A stretch of DNA of 63,071 bases from an uncultured Bacteroides sp. (GCA_900766005.1 CAAFTU010000091.1:1-63071); one strand, 5' to 3'; shown: positions 7,876-17,288, numbered from the stretch's first letter. Program-made: numbers and translations. The notes: a model not told the origin generated them from the letters alone.

Positions 7876-8445
7876 TTAGATCTTGTCTACTGCTTCGCAA
7901 ATGTCAGCAAAGATACCTTCCATAGTACCCAAGCCGTTGATGTGCTGATATTTACCTTCGTTCTTGTACCAGTCGATCAACGGAGCTGTCTGAGAATGAT
8001 ATACAGTCAGACGTTTCTTGATTGTTTCTTCGTTGTCGTCAGCACGGCCAGATTCCTGTCCACGCTTGATCAGGCGAACCATCAGTTCGTCTTCGGGCAC
8101 TTCGAGGTCAAGCATCACAGAAACTTCCTGTCCTCTTTCTGCCAACATCTTCTTCAGCGCTTCAGCCTGTGCAATCGTTCTTGGGAAACCGTCGAAAATC
8201 ACACCTTTGCTGTCTTTGAAGCTGTCGAATACGCTTGCCAGAATATCAATCATCAGTTCATCGGGAATCAACTGACCCTGATCGATGAAACCTTTAGCAG
8301 TTTTGCCAAGTTCTGTGCCGTTCTTGATTTCAGCACGCAATACATCACCTGTAGAGATATGGTTGATGCCATACTTCGCTACAATACGCTCGCTCTGAGT
8401 TCCTTTGCCTGAACCCGGAGCACCGAAAATTACAATGTTCAACAT
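7876..8445 (-). CDS. adk: Adenylate kinase
   Basis: Converts ATP plus AMP to two ADP in the cytoplasm. The 189-residue protein has the P-loop GAPGSGKGTQ at residues 8-17, the AMP-binding GDVLRAEI and DGFPRTIAQAEAL segments, and a short lid (RGQESGRADDNEETIKKRL) without the four zinc cysteines. Length is that of the short-lid type. It lies 34 nt after hpt and upstream of obg, an arrangement found often in Bacteroides, and probably shares the hpt promoter. Confidence 0.97.
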   Translation of the reverse strand: MLNIVIFGAPGSGKGTQSERIVAKYGINHISTGDVLRAEIKNGTELGKTAKGFIDQGQLIPDELMIDILASVFDSFKDSKGVIFDGFPRTIAQAEALKKMLAERGQEVSVMLDLEVPEDELMVRLIKRGQESGRADDNEETIKKRLTVYHSQTAPLIDWYKNEGKYQHINGLGTMEGIFADICEAVDKI

Positions 8446-8479
8446 CTTTTTTACCTAAAAATTAATTTATATTTGATTC

Positions 8480-9031
8480 TCAATCTTCTATTTGATTCTC
8501 CACCACGGTGTAGATATCGGGATAGTTGCGTCCGAATCCGTCGTAATCCAACCCGTAGCCCACGATGAAATCGTTGGGTATCTTCATGGCCACATATTCA
8601 ATATCGAGGTCCACTTTCAGCTTGTCGGGTTTCACCAGCAACGAAGCGATGTGGATTTCCTTCGGACCGCGCGCACCCAGCGTTTCGAGCAGGCGCTGCA
8701 TCGTGAGACCTGTATCTACGATGTCTTCCACAATGACGATGGTGCGTCCGCTGATATCCTCATTCAGACCAATCACTTCCTTGATAACTCCTGTAGAAGT
8801 AACCCCCTGATAGGAAGCCAGTTTCACGAACGAAATCTCGCAAGGGATGGTGATGTGTTTCAACAAATCAGCTGTGAACATGAACGAGCCGTTCAGCACG
8901 CTGAGGAAAAGCGGATTCTTACCTGCCAAATCTCTGTTTATTTCATTAGCTACGCGAATCACTTCTTTCTGAATATCTTGTTCCTTGATGGAAACTGTAA
9001 ATTGTTTGTCTTTTATCTGAATGGTATTCAT
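8480..9031 (-). CDS. hpt: Hypoxanthine phosphoribosyltransferase
   Basis: Purine salvage enzyme that makes IMP (and GMP) from hypoxanthine (guanine) and PRPP. The 183-residue protein carries the PRPP-binding loop VIVEDIVDTGLTM and the usual late segment DFIVGYGLDYDGFGRNYPDI, which holds base-binding residues. I chose the Met at 9031 (MNTIQIKDKQF); the frame continues 12 codons upstream but overlaps a promoter. It is the first gene of the hpt-adk-obg-pgeF-B3/4 run. Confidence 0.95.
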   Translation of the reverse strand: MNTIQIKDKQFTVSIKEQDIQKEVIRVANEINRDLAGKNPLFLSVLNGSFMFTADLLKHITIPCEISFVKLASYQGVTSTGVIKEVIGLNEDISGRTIVIVEDIVDTGLTMQRLLETLGARGPKEIHIASLLVKPDKLKVDLDIEYVAMKIPNDFIVGYGLDYDGFGRNYPDIYTVVENQIED

Positions 9032-9056
9032 AACCCGTTGTTTTAGTAAATTGGGA

Positions 9057-9064
9057 CAAAAATA
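9057..9064 (-). promoter_or_regulatory. Candidate -7 element for hpt
   Basis: CAAAAATA on the + strand reads TATTTTTG on the - strand, which fits TAnnTTTG. Transcription would begin near 9050, about 19 nt before the hpt start, which supports the shorter start. No clear TTTG is seen at -33. Confidence 0.5.
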
Positions 9065-9203
9065 CAATTTTTTATTCTACCCTGCATACTTTTCGGGCAC
9101 AAAACTTTCATCCGGCCGCTTGCTGAGAAGAAAGAAAGCGGGTTCACCGGAATGTATCTGCACAGCAATCTATAAACGTCATTGCCTTCAGACTATACCA
9201 CAA

Positions 9204-9281
9204 CAGCCCGTTATAGAGCACTGCCTGGGAGACGGACCGGTAAAGGAATCCAATCTCTGGAAACGACTCTATAACGGGCTG
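9204..9281 (-). other. Long-arm inverted repeat after the PUL
   Basis: A perfect 15-nt inverted repeat, CAGCCCGTTATAGAG (9204-9218) and CTCTATAACGGGCTG (9267-9281), with a 48-nt loop. It starts 14 nt past the stop of the last PUL gene and lies between two same-strand transcription units. No U-run follows on the - strand, so this is not a textbook terminator; it may be an mRNA 3' stabilising hairpin or a protein-binding site. Confidence 0.7.
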
Positions 9282-9294
9282 AGGGGCTGTATGT

Positions 9295-11718
9295 TTACTT
9301 CACCGGAAGGGTGAGCTCAGCCGGCTGCACACCGCGGGCTGTGACCTTCAGCGTGAGATGACCGGGGGTTTTCCCGCTACGCACAACGACTGTAGCAGCT
9401 CCGGCAAACAAATCCATCTCGGGCTGCTGAAACGAGCGGAGCGAAGTGGGGTCGCCGTTGGCAGTGGCTTCAAACTGCCCCTCACCGCTCACCGTGAATC
9501 TCACTGCACGTGTATCGGTAGGAACAAGGTTTCCCTGCCTGTCGGCCACCTGCACCGTGATGTAGGCCAGTTCTTCTCCATCAGCCGTGAGCTGGCGGCG
9601 ATTGCTGGAAAGCACCAGATGATGGGCTTTTCCTGCTGTACGCACCACCTTTTCTTCCGTTTTTCGGCCCTGCTCATCGTAGGCTACCACCTTCACTTCA
9701 CCAGGTTCGTAACGCGTATCCATCCACATCAACCGGTAGCGGTTGTACACGGTGGAGTCGTTCTTTTCTCTCATCCCCTGGCTCTTGCCGTTGATGAACA
9801 GTTCGGCTTTGGGATAGGAAGTGTAGACGAAAACGGGAGTAATCTCCCCCTCCCTGCCCTTCCAGTTCCAATGGGGAAGCACATGCAGCGTGGGCGACTG
9901 CCTGTTCCACTGTGCACGGTAGAGGTAATAGCGGTCTTTGGGCAGAGAAGCCAAGTCGATGATGCCGAATACCGAACTATGGCTGGGCCAGGCATCGGTG
10001 TCGTAGGGAGAAGGCTCGCCTAAATAGTCGAAGCCGGTCCACACAAACTGGCCGATGACCCAAGGATGATCATCATCGCGGGCAAAATCCAAGTCGGGCA
10101 CATTGGACCACGAACAGCTTTCGTTGTCGTAGCTGTTGGATTGATTGCCGGGATGGAGCACCACCTGATGGTCGGCAAAACGCACCGGGAAGAAATACTG
10201 TCCGCGGGAAGAAACGGTAGAGGCTGTCTCCGAACCGAGTATGAGTTTCTGCGGTAATTCCTTATAGGCCTTGTCGTAATGCTGGGGTTTATAGTTGAAG
10301 CCGGGGATATCGAGCGCTGCCGCGAAGCCGTTGCCAAGCACAGCACCGATTTGATCCATACCGCAGGTAATGGGGCGGGTACTGTCAAGTTCTCTCACTA
10401 CCCGACGCAGACGCATCAGTTCGTCCATACCGGGAGCCCCCCACTGGCTGGGCACTTCATTGCCCACCGACCACATCACCACCGAAGGACTGTTGCGGTA
10501 ATGCCGCACCATATGGTCCATATCGCGCTCGGCCCACTCATGAAACACCGCACCATAGCCGTTGGGCGACTTCGGACGGAAGCCCCAGTCATCGAAAGGT
10601 TCAATCATCAGCATCATGCCCAGCTCATCACACAGTTCCACCAGTTCCGGTGCCGGCATGTTGTGGGCCGTGCGGATGGCGTTAGCTCCCATGTCCTTGA
10701 GCAACTCTATCTGATGACGAAGCGCCGAACGGTTGACGGCTGCCCCCAAGGGACCTAAATCGTGATGATTGCACACTCCCTTGAACTTGGTGGCCTTTCC
10801 GTTCAGAAAGAACCCCTTTTCGGGCACATAAGCTATGGAACGCACACCGAAACGCGTGTCGTAGCTGTCCACAGCCACTCCGTCCACTTTCAGCGTAGTG
10901 CGAGCTGTATACAGATGCGGCGTATCGGGGCTCCACAGCCGGGGCTGCTGGATGAGGAAAGACTGCGTATATGCCTGTCCACGGGCACACAGGCTGCCTT
11001 CGGAACGAGCCACCTGACGACCGTCGGCATCCATCACCACAGTAGACACCTGCACTTGCTGCTCACGCGCAGCACCAGCCACCTGCACATCCAGCCGGAC
11101 GGAAGCAAATGCTTCCGACACTTCGGGTGTAGTAACATAGGTGCCCCACACCGGGATGTGCACCCTGTGGGTGGATATCACATGCACATTCCGGTAAATC
11201 CCCGCTCCGGGATACCATCGGGACTGCCCTTCCTTGTTTTCACAACTCACCTCCAACCGGTTTTCTCCGGGAAGAGCCACTCCATCCACATTTACATAGA
11301 AAGAATTATATCCATAGGGCCAGTAGGCCACCTCTTTTCCATTGAGTTTCACCCGCGGATGACTCATCACCCCGTCGAAGACAAGAGTCACCGAGCGGCG
11401 GGCCGTGTCGGGAAGGTGAAAGGCAGTGCGATATACCCCTTTACCGATAAAGGGCAGTCCGCCGGTACGCCCGGTCTTCACGGTAGCCTCCTTCTCTCCG
11501 TTCTGCTCCACAGCCACCACTTGCAAGTCGTGCTTGCGGTTGAACGGACCGTAAATGGCCCAGTCGTGCGGCACACGTACCCGCTGACTGCGGCTTTCCT
11601 CAAAAGCATCCCCCTTGCAGAACTGCCATCCTTCTTTCAAAGTCTGTATGCTGCGCTGTGCATACAAATCAACCGATGATAAAAATAACAAGAAAATAAA
11701 TGAATATCGTAATTTCAT
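9295..11718 (-). CDS. GH2 beta-galactosidase of the galactan PUL
   Basis: An 807-residue secreted GH2 enzyme, expected to release galactose from beta-1,4-galacto-oligosaccharides in the periplasm. A signal peptide (residues 1-21, ending LYAQ) is followed by a sugar-binding jelly roll, an immunoglobulin-like domain and the catalytic barrel. E421 in SVGNEVPSQ is the expected acid/base and E497 in LILGSETAS the expected nucleophile. C-terminal domains follow (DUF4982-like, with an Ig-like end). The gene starts 8 nt after the upstream GH53 stop, so it is co-transcribed as the last PUL gene. GH2 also contains beta-glucuronidases and beta-mannosidases; the galactosidase call rests on the two GH53 neighbours. 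Confidence 0.92.
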   Translation of the reverse strand: MKLRYSFIFLLFLSSVDLYAQRSIQTLKEGWQFCKGDAFEESRSQRVRVPHDWAIYGPFNRKHDLQVVAVEQNGEKEATVKTGRTGGLPFIGKGVYRTAFHLPDTARRSVTLVFDGVMSHPRVKLNGKEVAYWPYGYNSFYVNVDGVALPGENRLEVSCENKEGQSRWYPGAGIYRNVHVISTHRVHIPVWGTYVTTPEVSEAFASVRLDVQVAGAAREQQVQVSTVVMDADGRQVARSEGSLCARGQAYTQSFLIQQPRLWSPDTPHLYTARTTLKVDGVAVDSYDTRFGVRSIAYVPEKGFFLNGKATKFKGVCNHHDLGPLGAAVNRSALRHQIELLKDMGANAIRTAHNMPAPELVELCDELGMMLMIEPFDDWGFRPKSPNGYGAVFHEWAERDMDHMVRHYRNSPSVVMWSVGNEVPSQWGAPGMDELMRLRRVVRELDSTRPITCGMDQIGAVLGNGFAAALDIPGFNYKPQHYDKAYKELPQKLILGSETASTVSSRGQYFFPVRFADHQVVLHPGNQSNSYDNESCSWSNVPDLDFARDDDHPWVIGQFVWTGFDYLGEPSPYDTDAWPSHSSVFGIIDLASLPKDRYYLYRAQWNRQSPTLHVLPHWNWKGREGEITPVFVYTSYPKAELFINGKSQGMREKNDSTVYNRYRLMWMDTRYEPGEVKVVAYDEQGRKTEEKVVRTAGKAHHLVLSSNRRQLTADGEELAYITVQVADRQGNLVPTDTRAVRFTVSGEGQFEATANGDPTSLRSFQQPEMDLFAGAATVVVRSGKTPGHLTLKVTARGVQPAELTLPVK

Positions 11719-11726
11719 AACCGTTT

Positions 11727-12764
11727 TTATTTGTTTTTAAAAGCATCCAAAGCCACTGTTGGCGCATCATTCTCAAAACAACCCATATTATAACCACCGT
11801 TATAGCCGTTGGGCGCTTGCGGCTCCCAGTAGAATATACCTTCCACATCGGCCTGCATCATCTTGGCTATAAGCTGCCTGCAGACCTCTCCCTGGTCGTA
11901 TGGCATACCAATCTCGCAAATCATCACCGGCTTGCCGTATTTCTTCTTCAGATAATCAACATTCGCCCTGCAAGCATCGGCCACATCCGTCCAGTCGTTA
12001 AAACCTTCATTCTGAACAGCCCAATAAGGGTAGAGCGACATGCCTATCATGTCATACTTTCCCCCATGATCACGCAAAATGTCGAACATACGCTCAAAAC
12101 GGAATCGGTCAAACCCGTTGTCCAGATGCACAATTACTTTCGCACGCGGGAAGACTGCCTTCACAGCATCATAACCGGCATTATTCAGTGCAGTAAGCTG
12201 CACCGGATTCTCCACTGCCCCCACCGGAAGCATCATGCCCGGAGTGGTCTCATTACCCACCTGCACCCATTCGGGTTCCACACCAACCTGCTTCAAGGCA
12301 AAAAGGGTGGATTTCACATGCTCTGACAAAGCCTCAACCTGTGCTTCGAAAGGCAGCCCTTTCCAAGCCTCCGGCATCACCTGATGCCCCGGATCGGCCC
12401 AAGTATCCGAGAAATGGAAATCAATCATTATTCTCATTCCCAAAGCCTTTGCTCTGCAAGCTTTCACAACTACATCTTCTACCCCGTTCCATTTGTCTCT
12501 CGGATTGACCCACACACGCAGACGAATGGAATTTACTCCGCAATAATCTCTGAGCAACTGCATACACTCCATCTCCTGACGCACATCACCCGGCGTATAG
12601 AACTTGCGTCCTTCAGCCTCCATCTGCGTAATCCAACTCACGTCCGCCCCACAGGCAAAATCTCCGTCGGGCGTAGCAGCCCGCGCCCCGATACACCCAA
12701 AGATGAGGTGCAAGCAGACTATAAGCCATGTTATTCGGCTTTTTTGTACTATTTGATTCTTCAT
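11727..12764 (-). CDS. GH53 endo-beta-1,4-galactanase, predicted periplasmic
   Basis: A 345-residue arabinogalactan endo-beta-1,4-galactanase that cuts internal beta-1,4 bonds in pectic galactan. Family landmarks are present: GADVSWITQMEAEG near residue 40, RLRVWVNP near 81, IDFHFSDTWADPG near 114, acid/base E172 in QVGNETTPGM and nucleophile E284 in MICEIGMPYD. The N-terminus (residues 1-30, ending ARAAT) looks like a signal peptidase I signal, although Cys24 in IFGC leaves a weak lipobox possibility. This differs from its neighbour, which is clearly a lipoprotein. A 17-bp triple repeat lies just upstream of it. Confidence 0.93.
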   Translation of the reverse strand: MKNQIVQKSRITWLIVCLHLIFGCIGARAATPDGDFACGADVSWITQMEAEGRKFYTPGDVRQEMECMQLLRDYCGVNSIRLRVWVNPRDKWNGVEDVVVKACRAKALGMRIMIDFHFSDTWADPGHQVMPEAWKGLPFEAQVEALSEHVKSTLFALKQVGVEPEWVQVGNETTPGMMLPVGAVENPVQLTALNNAGYDAVKAVFPRAKVIVHLDNGFDRFRFERMFDILRDHGGKYDMIGMSLYPYWAVQNEGFNDWTDVADACRANVDYLKKKYGKPVMICEIGMPYDQGEVCRQLIAKMMQADVEGIFYWEPQAPNGYNGGYNMGCFENDAPTVALDAFKNK

Positions 12765-12774
12765 TGGTTTTATT

Positions 12775-12825
12775 GATTCTATTTATTAATCGATTCGATT
12801 TATTAATTGATTCTATTTATTAATT
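12775..12825 (-). repeat. 17-bp tandem repeat x3 between the GH53 genes
   Basis: Three adjacent 17-nt units (12775-12791, 12792-12808, 12809-12825), each GATTC[TG]ATTTATTAAT[CT]. They fill half of the 109-nt spacer between the two GH53 genes, immediately 5' of the downstream one. The AT-rich unit would keep the mRNA open near the start codon. Confidence 0.9.
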
Positions 12826-12873
12826 GAACATTCCTCTTCTATCTTGATTAATCAGCAGCACTTGCATCACTGC

Positions 12874-13914
12874 CTATTTTATCTCCTTGAACACATCCAA
12901 GGCTTGGGTAGGCATGCCGTCTTGAAAACAACCTTTGCTATAGCCTTCGGATGCAGGAGCTTCCGGCTCCCACCAGAATATACCGTCGACCACCTCACTG
13001 TCCTGACAGCCCTTCACCATGGCCCGCATCATCAAGTCGGCCTTCTCAGGCTGCTGATAATCCATGCCGATTTCGGCTATCACCAGCCGTTTGCCGTAAG
13101 CTTCATGCAGTTTGCCGATATTCTCCAGACATTTGTTTACCGTATCTTCCCAGTTGGACGGGTCGGGATAGAGCGACATGCCAATCATGTCATAACGCGC
13201 ATTGGCTTCCTTCAGAATGCCAAAGATAGAAGTATAAAGATCCAGGCGGTCGCCACTGTCCAGATGAACAATCACCTTTGCTTCGGGAAACACCGATTTG
13301 ACAGCCTCGTAGCCATTGTCCACCAGTTCGGCAAAATGAGCGTCTTTCTTACCCAACGGATACATCATTCCATGCCGCGTTTCATTGCCGATCTGCACCC
13401 ATTCGGGGGTCACACCCATTTCCTGCAAGGCTGTCAGCATCTCAGTAATATGAGCAGTCATGGCCACCTTGAGCTGAGCTAAGTCCATATCGGCCCAGGC
13501 AGCCGGCACAGTCTGATTGGCCGGGTCGGCCCAAGTATCCGAAAAATGAAAATCAATCATCACCCGCTGACCCAACTGATGCGCCCGGCGAGCCTTCACT
13601 ACAACATCGGATACATTGTTCCACCCTTCAGACGGATTGACCCACACACGCAGCCGGATAGCATTGACCCCACAGTCTTCTTTCAGCAGACGCATACATT
13701 CTTTCTGTACACCCTCCTGATTGAAAAACGTGTATCCTTTGGCTTCCAGCCAGGTGACCCAACTCACATCCGCCCCACAGGCAAAGGCTGAGCGGTCTAT
13801 TTCTACAGGAGCCTGTCCGTCTCCTTCAGGCTTCACTGTAACAGGGCTCTCTTCGGTGCAGGCTCCTCCCAGAAGAGCCAGCCCCAACAGCATAGATAAT
13901 ATCGTATTTTTCAT
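12874..13914 (-). CDS. GH53 endo-beta-1,4-galactanase, predicted surface lipoprotein
   Basis: Second GH53 of the locus, 346 residues from the ATG at 13914 (two codons after a TTG that also keeps the frame). The leader ends with the lipobox LGGAC and Cys19 is followed by TEES, an acidic stretch like the surface-export signal of Bacteroides lipoproteins. Catalytic landmarks are GADVSWVTWLEAKG, acid/base E178 in QIGNETRHGM and nucleophile E281 in IAEIGMDYQ. It is probably the enzyme that first cuts galactan at the cell surface before SusC/D import. It shares many segments with the adjacent GH53 and is probably an old duplicate. Confidence 0.94.
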   Translation of the reverse strand: MKNTILSMLLGLALLGGACTEESPVTVKPEGDGQAPVEIDRSAFACGADVSWVTWLEAKGYTFFNQEGVQKECMRLLKEDCGVNAIRLRVWVNPSEGWNNVSDVVVKARRAHQLGQRVMIDFHFSDTWADPANQTVPAAWADMDLAQLKVAMTAHITEMLTALQEMGVTPEWVQIGNETRHGMMYPLGKKDAHFAELVDNGYEAVKSVFPEAKVIVHLDSGDRLDLYTSIFGILKEANARYDMIGMSLYPDPSNWEDTVNKCLENIGKLHEAYGKRLVIAEIGMDYQQPEKADLMMRAMVKGCQDSEVVDGIFWWEPEAPASEGYSKGCFQDGMPTQALDVFKEIK

Positions 13915-13946
13915 GTTCAATTTCAGTTTTGATTTCTGTTTCAGTT

Positions 13947-15662
13947 TCAGTTTTGTTTATAAGAATAAGTACCTTCACAAAGATTGACGGTCAGCGTATA
14001 AGTGCCGTTGGACAACGCATTGTCTCCATCAAACCCGTCCTGATAAAGGCGAAGCACACCACTGCCTCCTCCGAATGCCAAGTCCCAGTTGTCGTTGATG
14101 ATGATTTTCACTCCATAAGGAGAGACCGCCTTCTTTTCCACCACAGCCGTGTAAACACCCGGCGTCTGCGTGGGCGACATTGCTTTCAAAGTCCAGTCAT
14201 CATTCAGCCCAGAATAGCTCACTGACGATACAGGTACCAACTTGTAATTCAGACCGCTCAACGACACATCCATGACATACAATCCCTGCTCCGGAGCCTG
14301 AATGTTTGTTTCCCCGTTGGCCTCCAGTTTGCCTTCAAAAGCAGTACCGCCGTCTACCATCGACCAGAAGCTGTCCCAATTGCCTTCTTCCTTATACAGT
14401 TTGTATCCCCACTGCGAATATATATTCAGTACACCGCCATAATTGAGGCCGTCTTCATTGTACAGCCGCAGCCAGGAATCAAAATTCCATCCTCCACCCG
14501 GGAAAGCATCATTGTGGCCTACCACCCACAGTAGTTCGTTTACTTCTTCAGCCGGCGGATTAGTGGAAGTACCTGTTGTCAGCGTCCAACCGCGTGGATG
14601 ATTCAAGTCGAGAATCAGATCACATTCACCTGCCGGAAGCGTGAGCGAAATAGCAGAACCAGCCCCAACGGGATTAAAGCTCAAAGCAGAAGCACTGCCA
14701 CCGAAGCCTACTTGCGCTACTACAGCTGCTGCATCATCCGTACCGGAAGCCACATTGTATTGCTTGCCTGTGCCGCTGATGATCAAATTAGCCTCGCGGG
14801 CTTCCCCGCTCACGTGCAGTGTCCACTGATTGGCCTTGCGGTCGTACGTCATCTCCCCTTGCACATCTCCGCTCACCGTCAGCGACTCAATAAACAAAGC
14901 CGTCCATTCATTGCCCGGAATATTCACCACCGTATAATAGCATCCGGAAAAACCGGGATACCAGAAATTCCATGCAGTAGAAGCAGAAGAAAGAACAAAG
15001 GGAGTGCCGCTAACACCGTCATTGCCCCATACCGTTCCATCCCCTTCTCTGAGCCACCAGTTGCCCCATGCACCGGCACCTACAAAGCCGCTATAGACAT
15101 GATTGTCTTCCGCACTGTAAAGAACGATGCCCGTATCTGCCTTATCTTTATCAAGATAGTGAGCCACGGTGGTATCTATCTTGTAGGGAGTGACCTGCAC
15201 CACCAGCGTCTCGGAATATTGCGGTTCCATGTTCTCTGCCAACTGAGCATTCACGCGGATGTAAAGCGGTGCTTTGACTCCCGGTTCAAACCCCAGTTTG
15301 GTGAGATAGGCGTTCAAATCCCCGCAAGTAAATTGAAATTCATACTCTCCGTTGTCCATGGCAACGGAGACGGAAGTTGAAAAGTCAGCCTTAGCCGACA
15401 GTTCGATTTTATTCTGTATCACCCCATCGGGCAACTCCACCCTCGGATCGGAAGATGTCAGCGAACCATTTTCATTCCAATACAGCGTCAAAGCCAAAGC
15501 ATCTAAGCTCTCGACGCTCAGAACGATATCGGACGTGTTCCCTTTCAATGCTATTTCGGCTCCGCCTGCCGTATAAATCATATCACCGTCATTCTCGCAA
15601 GAAGACAGCAGACCAGTGCATATCACCGTCAGCATCAGTATCCATCTATTCAGTATTTTCAT
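13947..15662 (-). CDS. SusE/SusF-like surface glycan-binding lipoprotein
   Basis: The 571-residue product occupies the position after susD usually held by a surface glycan-binding protein. The leader ends LLSSC and Cys22 is followed by ENDGD, suggesting surface export. The N-terminal part (TSDIVLSVESLDALALTLYWNE) matches the SusE N-terminal domain pattern, and the middle and end show repeated beta-rich modules (LLWVVGHNDAF, GLNDDWTLKAMSP, YGVKIIINDNWDLAFGG) like SusE/F starch-binding modules. It probably holds galactan near the SusC/D channel. No catalytic motif is seen. It lies 12 nt downstream of susD. Confidence 0.88.
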   Translation of the reverse strand: MKILNRWILMLTVICTGLLSSCENDGDMIYTAGGAEIALKGNTSDIVLSVESLDALALTLYWNENGSLTSSDPRVELPDGVIQNKIELSAKADFSTSVSVAMDNGEYEFQFTCGDLNAYLTKLGFEPGVKAPLYIRVNAQLAENMEPQYSETLVVQVTPYKIDTTVAHYLDKDKADTGIVLYSAEDNHVYSGFVGAGAWGNWWLREGDGTVWGNDGVSGTPFVLSSASTAWNFWYPGFSGCYYTVVNIPGNEWTALFIESLTVSGDVQGEMTYDRKANQWTLHVSGEAREANLIISGTGKQYNVASGTDDAAAVVAQVGFGGSASALSFNPVGAGSAISLTLPAGECDLILDLNHPRGWTLTTGTSTNPPAEEVNELLWVVGHNDAFPGGGWNFDSWLRLYNEDGLNYGGVLNIYSQWGYKLYKEEGNWDSFWSMVDGGTAFEGKLEANGETNIQAPEQGLYVMDVSLSGLNYKLVPVSSVSYSGLNDDWTLKAMSPTQTPGVYTAVVEKKAVSPYGVKIIINDNWDLAFGGGSGVLRLYQDGFDGDNALSNGTYTLTVNLCEGTYSYKQN

Positions 15663-15674
15663 GATCGATTGTTT

Positions 15675-17285
15675 TTAATATTCAGGATTAGACAAATTAG
15701 GATTGGCAGCCACCTCACTTGCCGGAATAGGATAGCGGTTGTATCGGCTGTCGACAGCCCGGCCGGAAGCTACACCGCCTTTCCACTGCCAGATATATTT
15801 ATCAGTGGTAAACTTACCGTGGCGCACCAAGTCTGTGCGACGAATGTTTTCATACAACATTTCTCTTCCGCGCTCATCCAGCATAAAGTCAAGATTGAAT
15901 TGAGCATCACTGATATTTCCGCTCTCATCTCCATACGCACGCGCACGCACTTCGTTTACCAAAGCCAGTGCCTGCGCCCGAGTCATACCTTCTCCGCCTC
16001 TCAACACGGCTTCTGCACAGTTTAAATAAACTTCTGCCAAACGAAACATGGGAAAATCTGTATCCACTCCGTTCACAGCCGGATCGCCCGACATCTCACC
16101 GCCATCGGTGAGGTTGGTCCATTTCTCTGAATGGTATCCGCAGGCTCCATCATCCAAAGCCTTATCAAAATACTGATTCTGTCCGTCGGTCCAAAGCAGA
16201 CAGCGCTTGTCTTTAGAGCTGGCCACATCACCAAACAACTCGGCATACTCTCCCCGCACGCGGTAGTTGCCCCAACCGCTTTTAATGCCATATTTGGCAG
16301 GGTCTTGTGTATTATCACTACCGCAGCAACCATGTACCAGATTCGTGCAAGCCCCCCAAGTCATCGATTCATTGCCATCAGTATAAAAAGCAAAAATGAT
16401 TTCATGCGTACGCTTATCGTTGTCTGCATTAAAGAGCTTGCTGAAGTCATCTTCCAGGAAATAGATGCGCGGAGCAATCAGTTTATTGGAATAGGTGATA
16501 CACTCGGTAGCATAGTTCTTGCCGGTGTACACTTCCCCGTTGAGATACAGGCGGGAAGCCAAAGCCCACACAGCCGCCCGGTTGGCCCTTCCATAAGCCG
16601 ATGTTTCCGGCAAACTGTTTTCTATGTCCTTCAATTCGCGTTCGATAAAAGAGAACAAAGCCTGGCTGTCGTATGCTTCGGGTGTATAGGCTGTGGTGGG
16701 CGTATGCACATCGACATACGGACCCTTGCCGAAGAGGTCGAGCACAAACCAGTAGTCGAGCGCTCGCATAAAACGGGCTTCAGCTGCAAAACAACGGATT
16801 TCAGCCTGTTCTTCCGGCGAAAACCGTGCCAACGAAGCCTCATCTGTGTGACGCAAGAACTCATTTACTACAGCGATAGAATAATAGAGCCGGTAATATA
16901 CATCACTGATATTAGGCTCAGTAGCATCCCATTGCATATAGGCTATGGAGTATAAATTATCACCCGACATCCAGCGATAGGCACATTCGTCTGTGGGTCC
17001 TTCCTGAAGATGAAAAAGACAACGCAACAAGTCGTAACCACTATTGGATGAAAGGTCCTGTCCGCCTCCCTTTTCTTGTCCTACCAGGCTGTAGCTTGCA
17101 TAAATTTTAGCGAGCACCGAACGGTATCCCTCAACGGAAGAGTAAATCGCTTCGGACGTAACGCCTATGTGAGGAGTCTGATTAAGATCATCCACACAAG
17201 AGGTGCCCATCAGCAAAGAAGCACATACAAGACAGGTTCCTGCAACCTTCTTTATTATATTGAAATATTGTTTCATAGTCTGCAT
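15675..17285 (-). CDS. SusD-like outer-membrane glycan-binding lipoprotein
   Basis: A 536-residue RagB/SusD-family lipoprotein that closes over the SusC channel and binds the incoming glycan. The lipobox MGTSC has Cys30 followed by VDDLN. The N-terminal SusD-like pattern (TSEAIYSSVEGYRSVLAKIYASY), the TPR-type middle and the C-terminal NEVRARAYG...LDERGREMLYE...DLVRHGKF signature are all present. Starts at Met1 or Met4 are both possible. Only 3 nt separate it from susC, so they are translated from one mRNA. Confidence 0.96.
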   Translation of the reverse strand: MQTMKQYFNIIKKVAGTCLVCASLLMGTSCVDDLNQTPHIGVTSEAIYSSVEGYRSVLAKIYASYSLVGQEKGGGQDLSSNSGYDLLRCLFHLQEGPTDECAYRWMSGDNLYSIAYMQWDATEPNISDVYYRLYYSIAVVNEFLRHTDEASLARFSPEEQAEIRCFAAEARFMRALDYWFVLDLFGKGPYVDVHTPTTAYTPEAYDSQALFSFIERELKDIENSLPETSAYGRANRAAVWALASRLYLNGEVYTGKNYATECITYSNKLIAPRIYFLEDDFSKLFNADNDKRTHEIIFAFYTDGNESMTWGACTNLVHGCCGSDNTQDPAKYGIKSGWGNYRVRGEYAELFGDVASSKDKRCLLWTDGQNQYFDKALDDGACGYHSEKWTNLTDGGEMSGDPAVNGVDTDFPMFRLAEVYLNCAEAVLRGGEGMTRAQALALVNEVRARAYGDESGNISDAQFNLDFMLDERGREMLYENIRRTDLVRHGKFTTDKYIWQWKGGVASGRAVDSRYNRYPIPASEVAANPNLSNPEY

Positions 17286-17288
17286 CTT

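Noticed and set aside
12775..12825. Direct repeats as a regulator binding array
   Set aside because: The site is inside the operon rather than upstream of susC, and the AT-rich 17-bp units look like slippage, so no operator is called.
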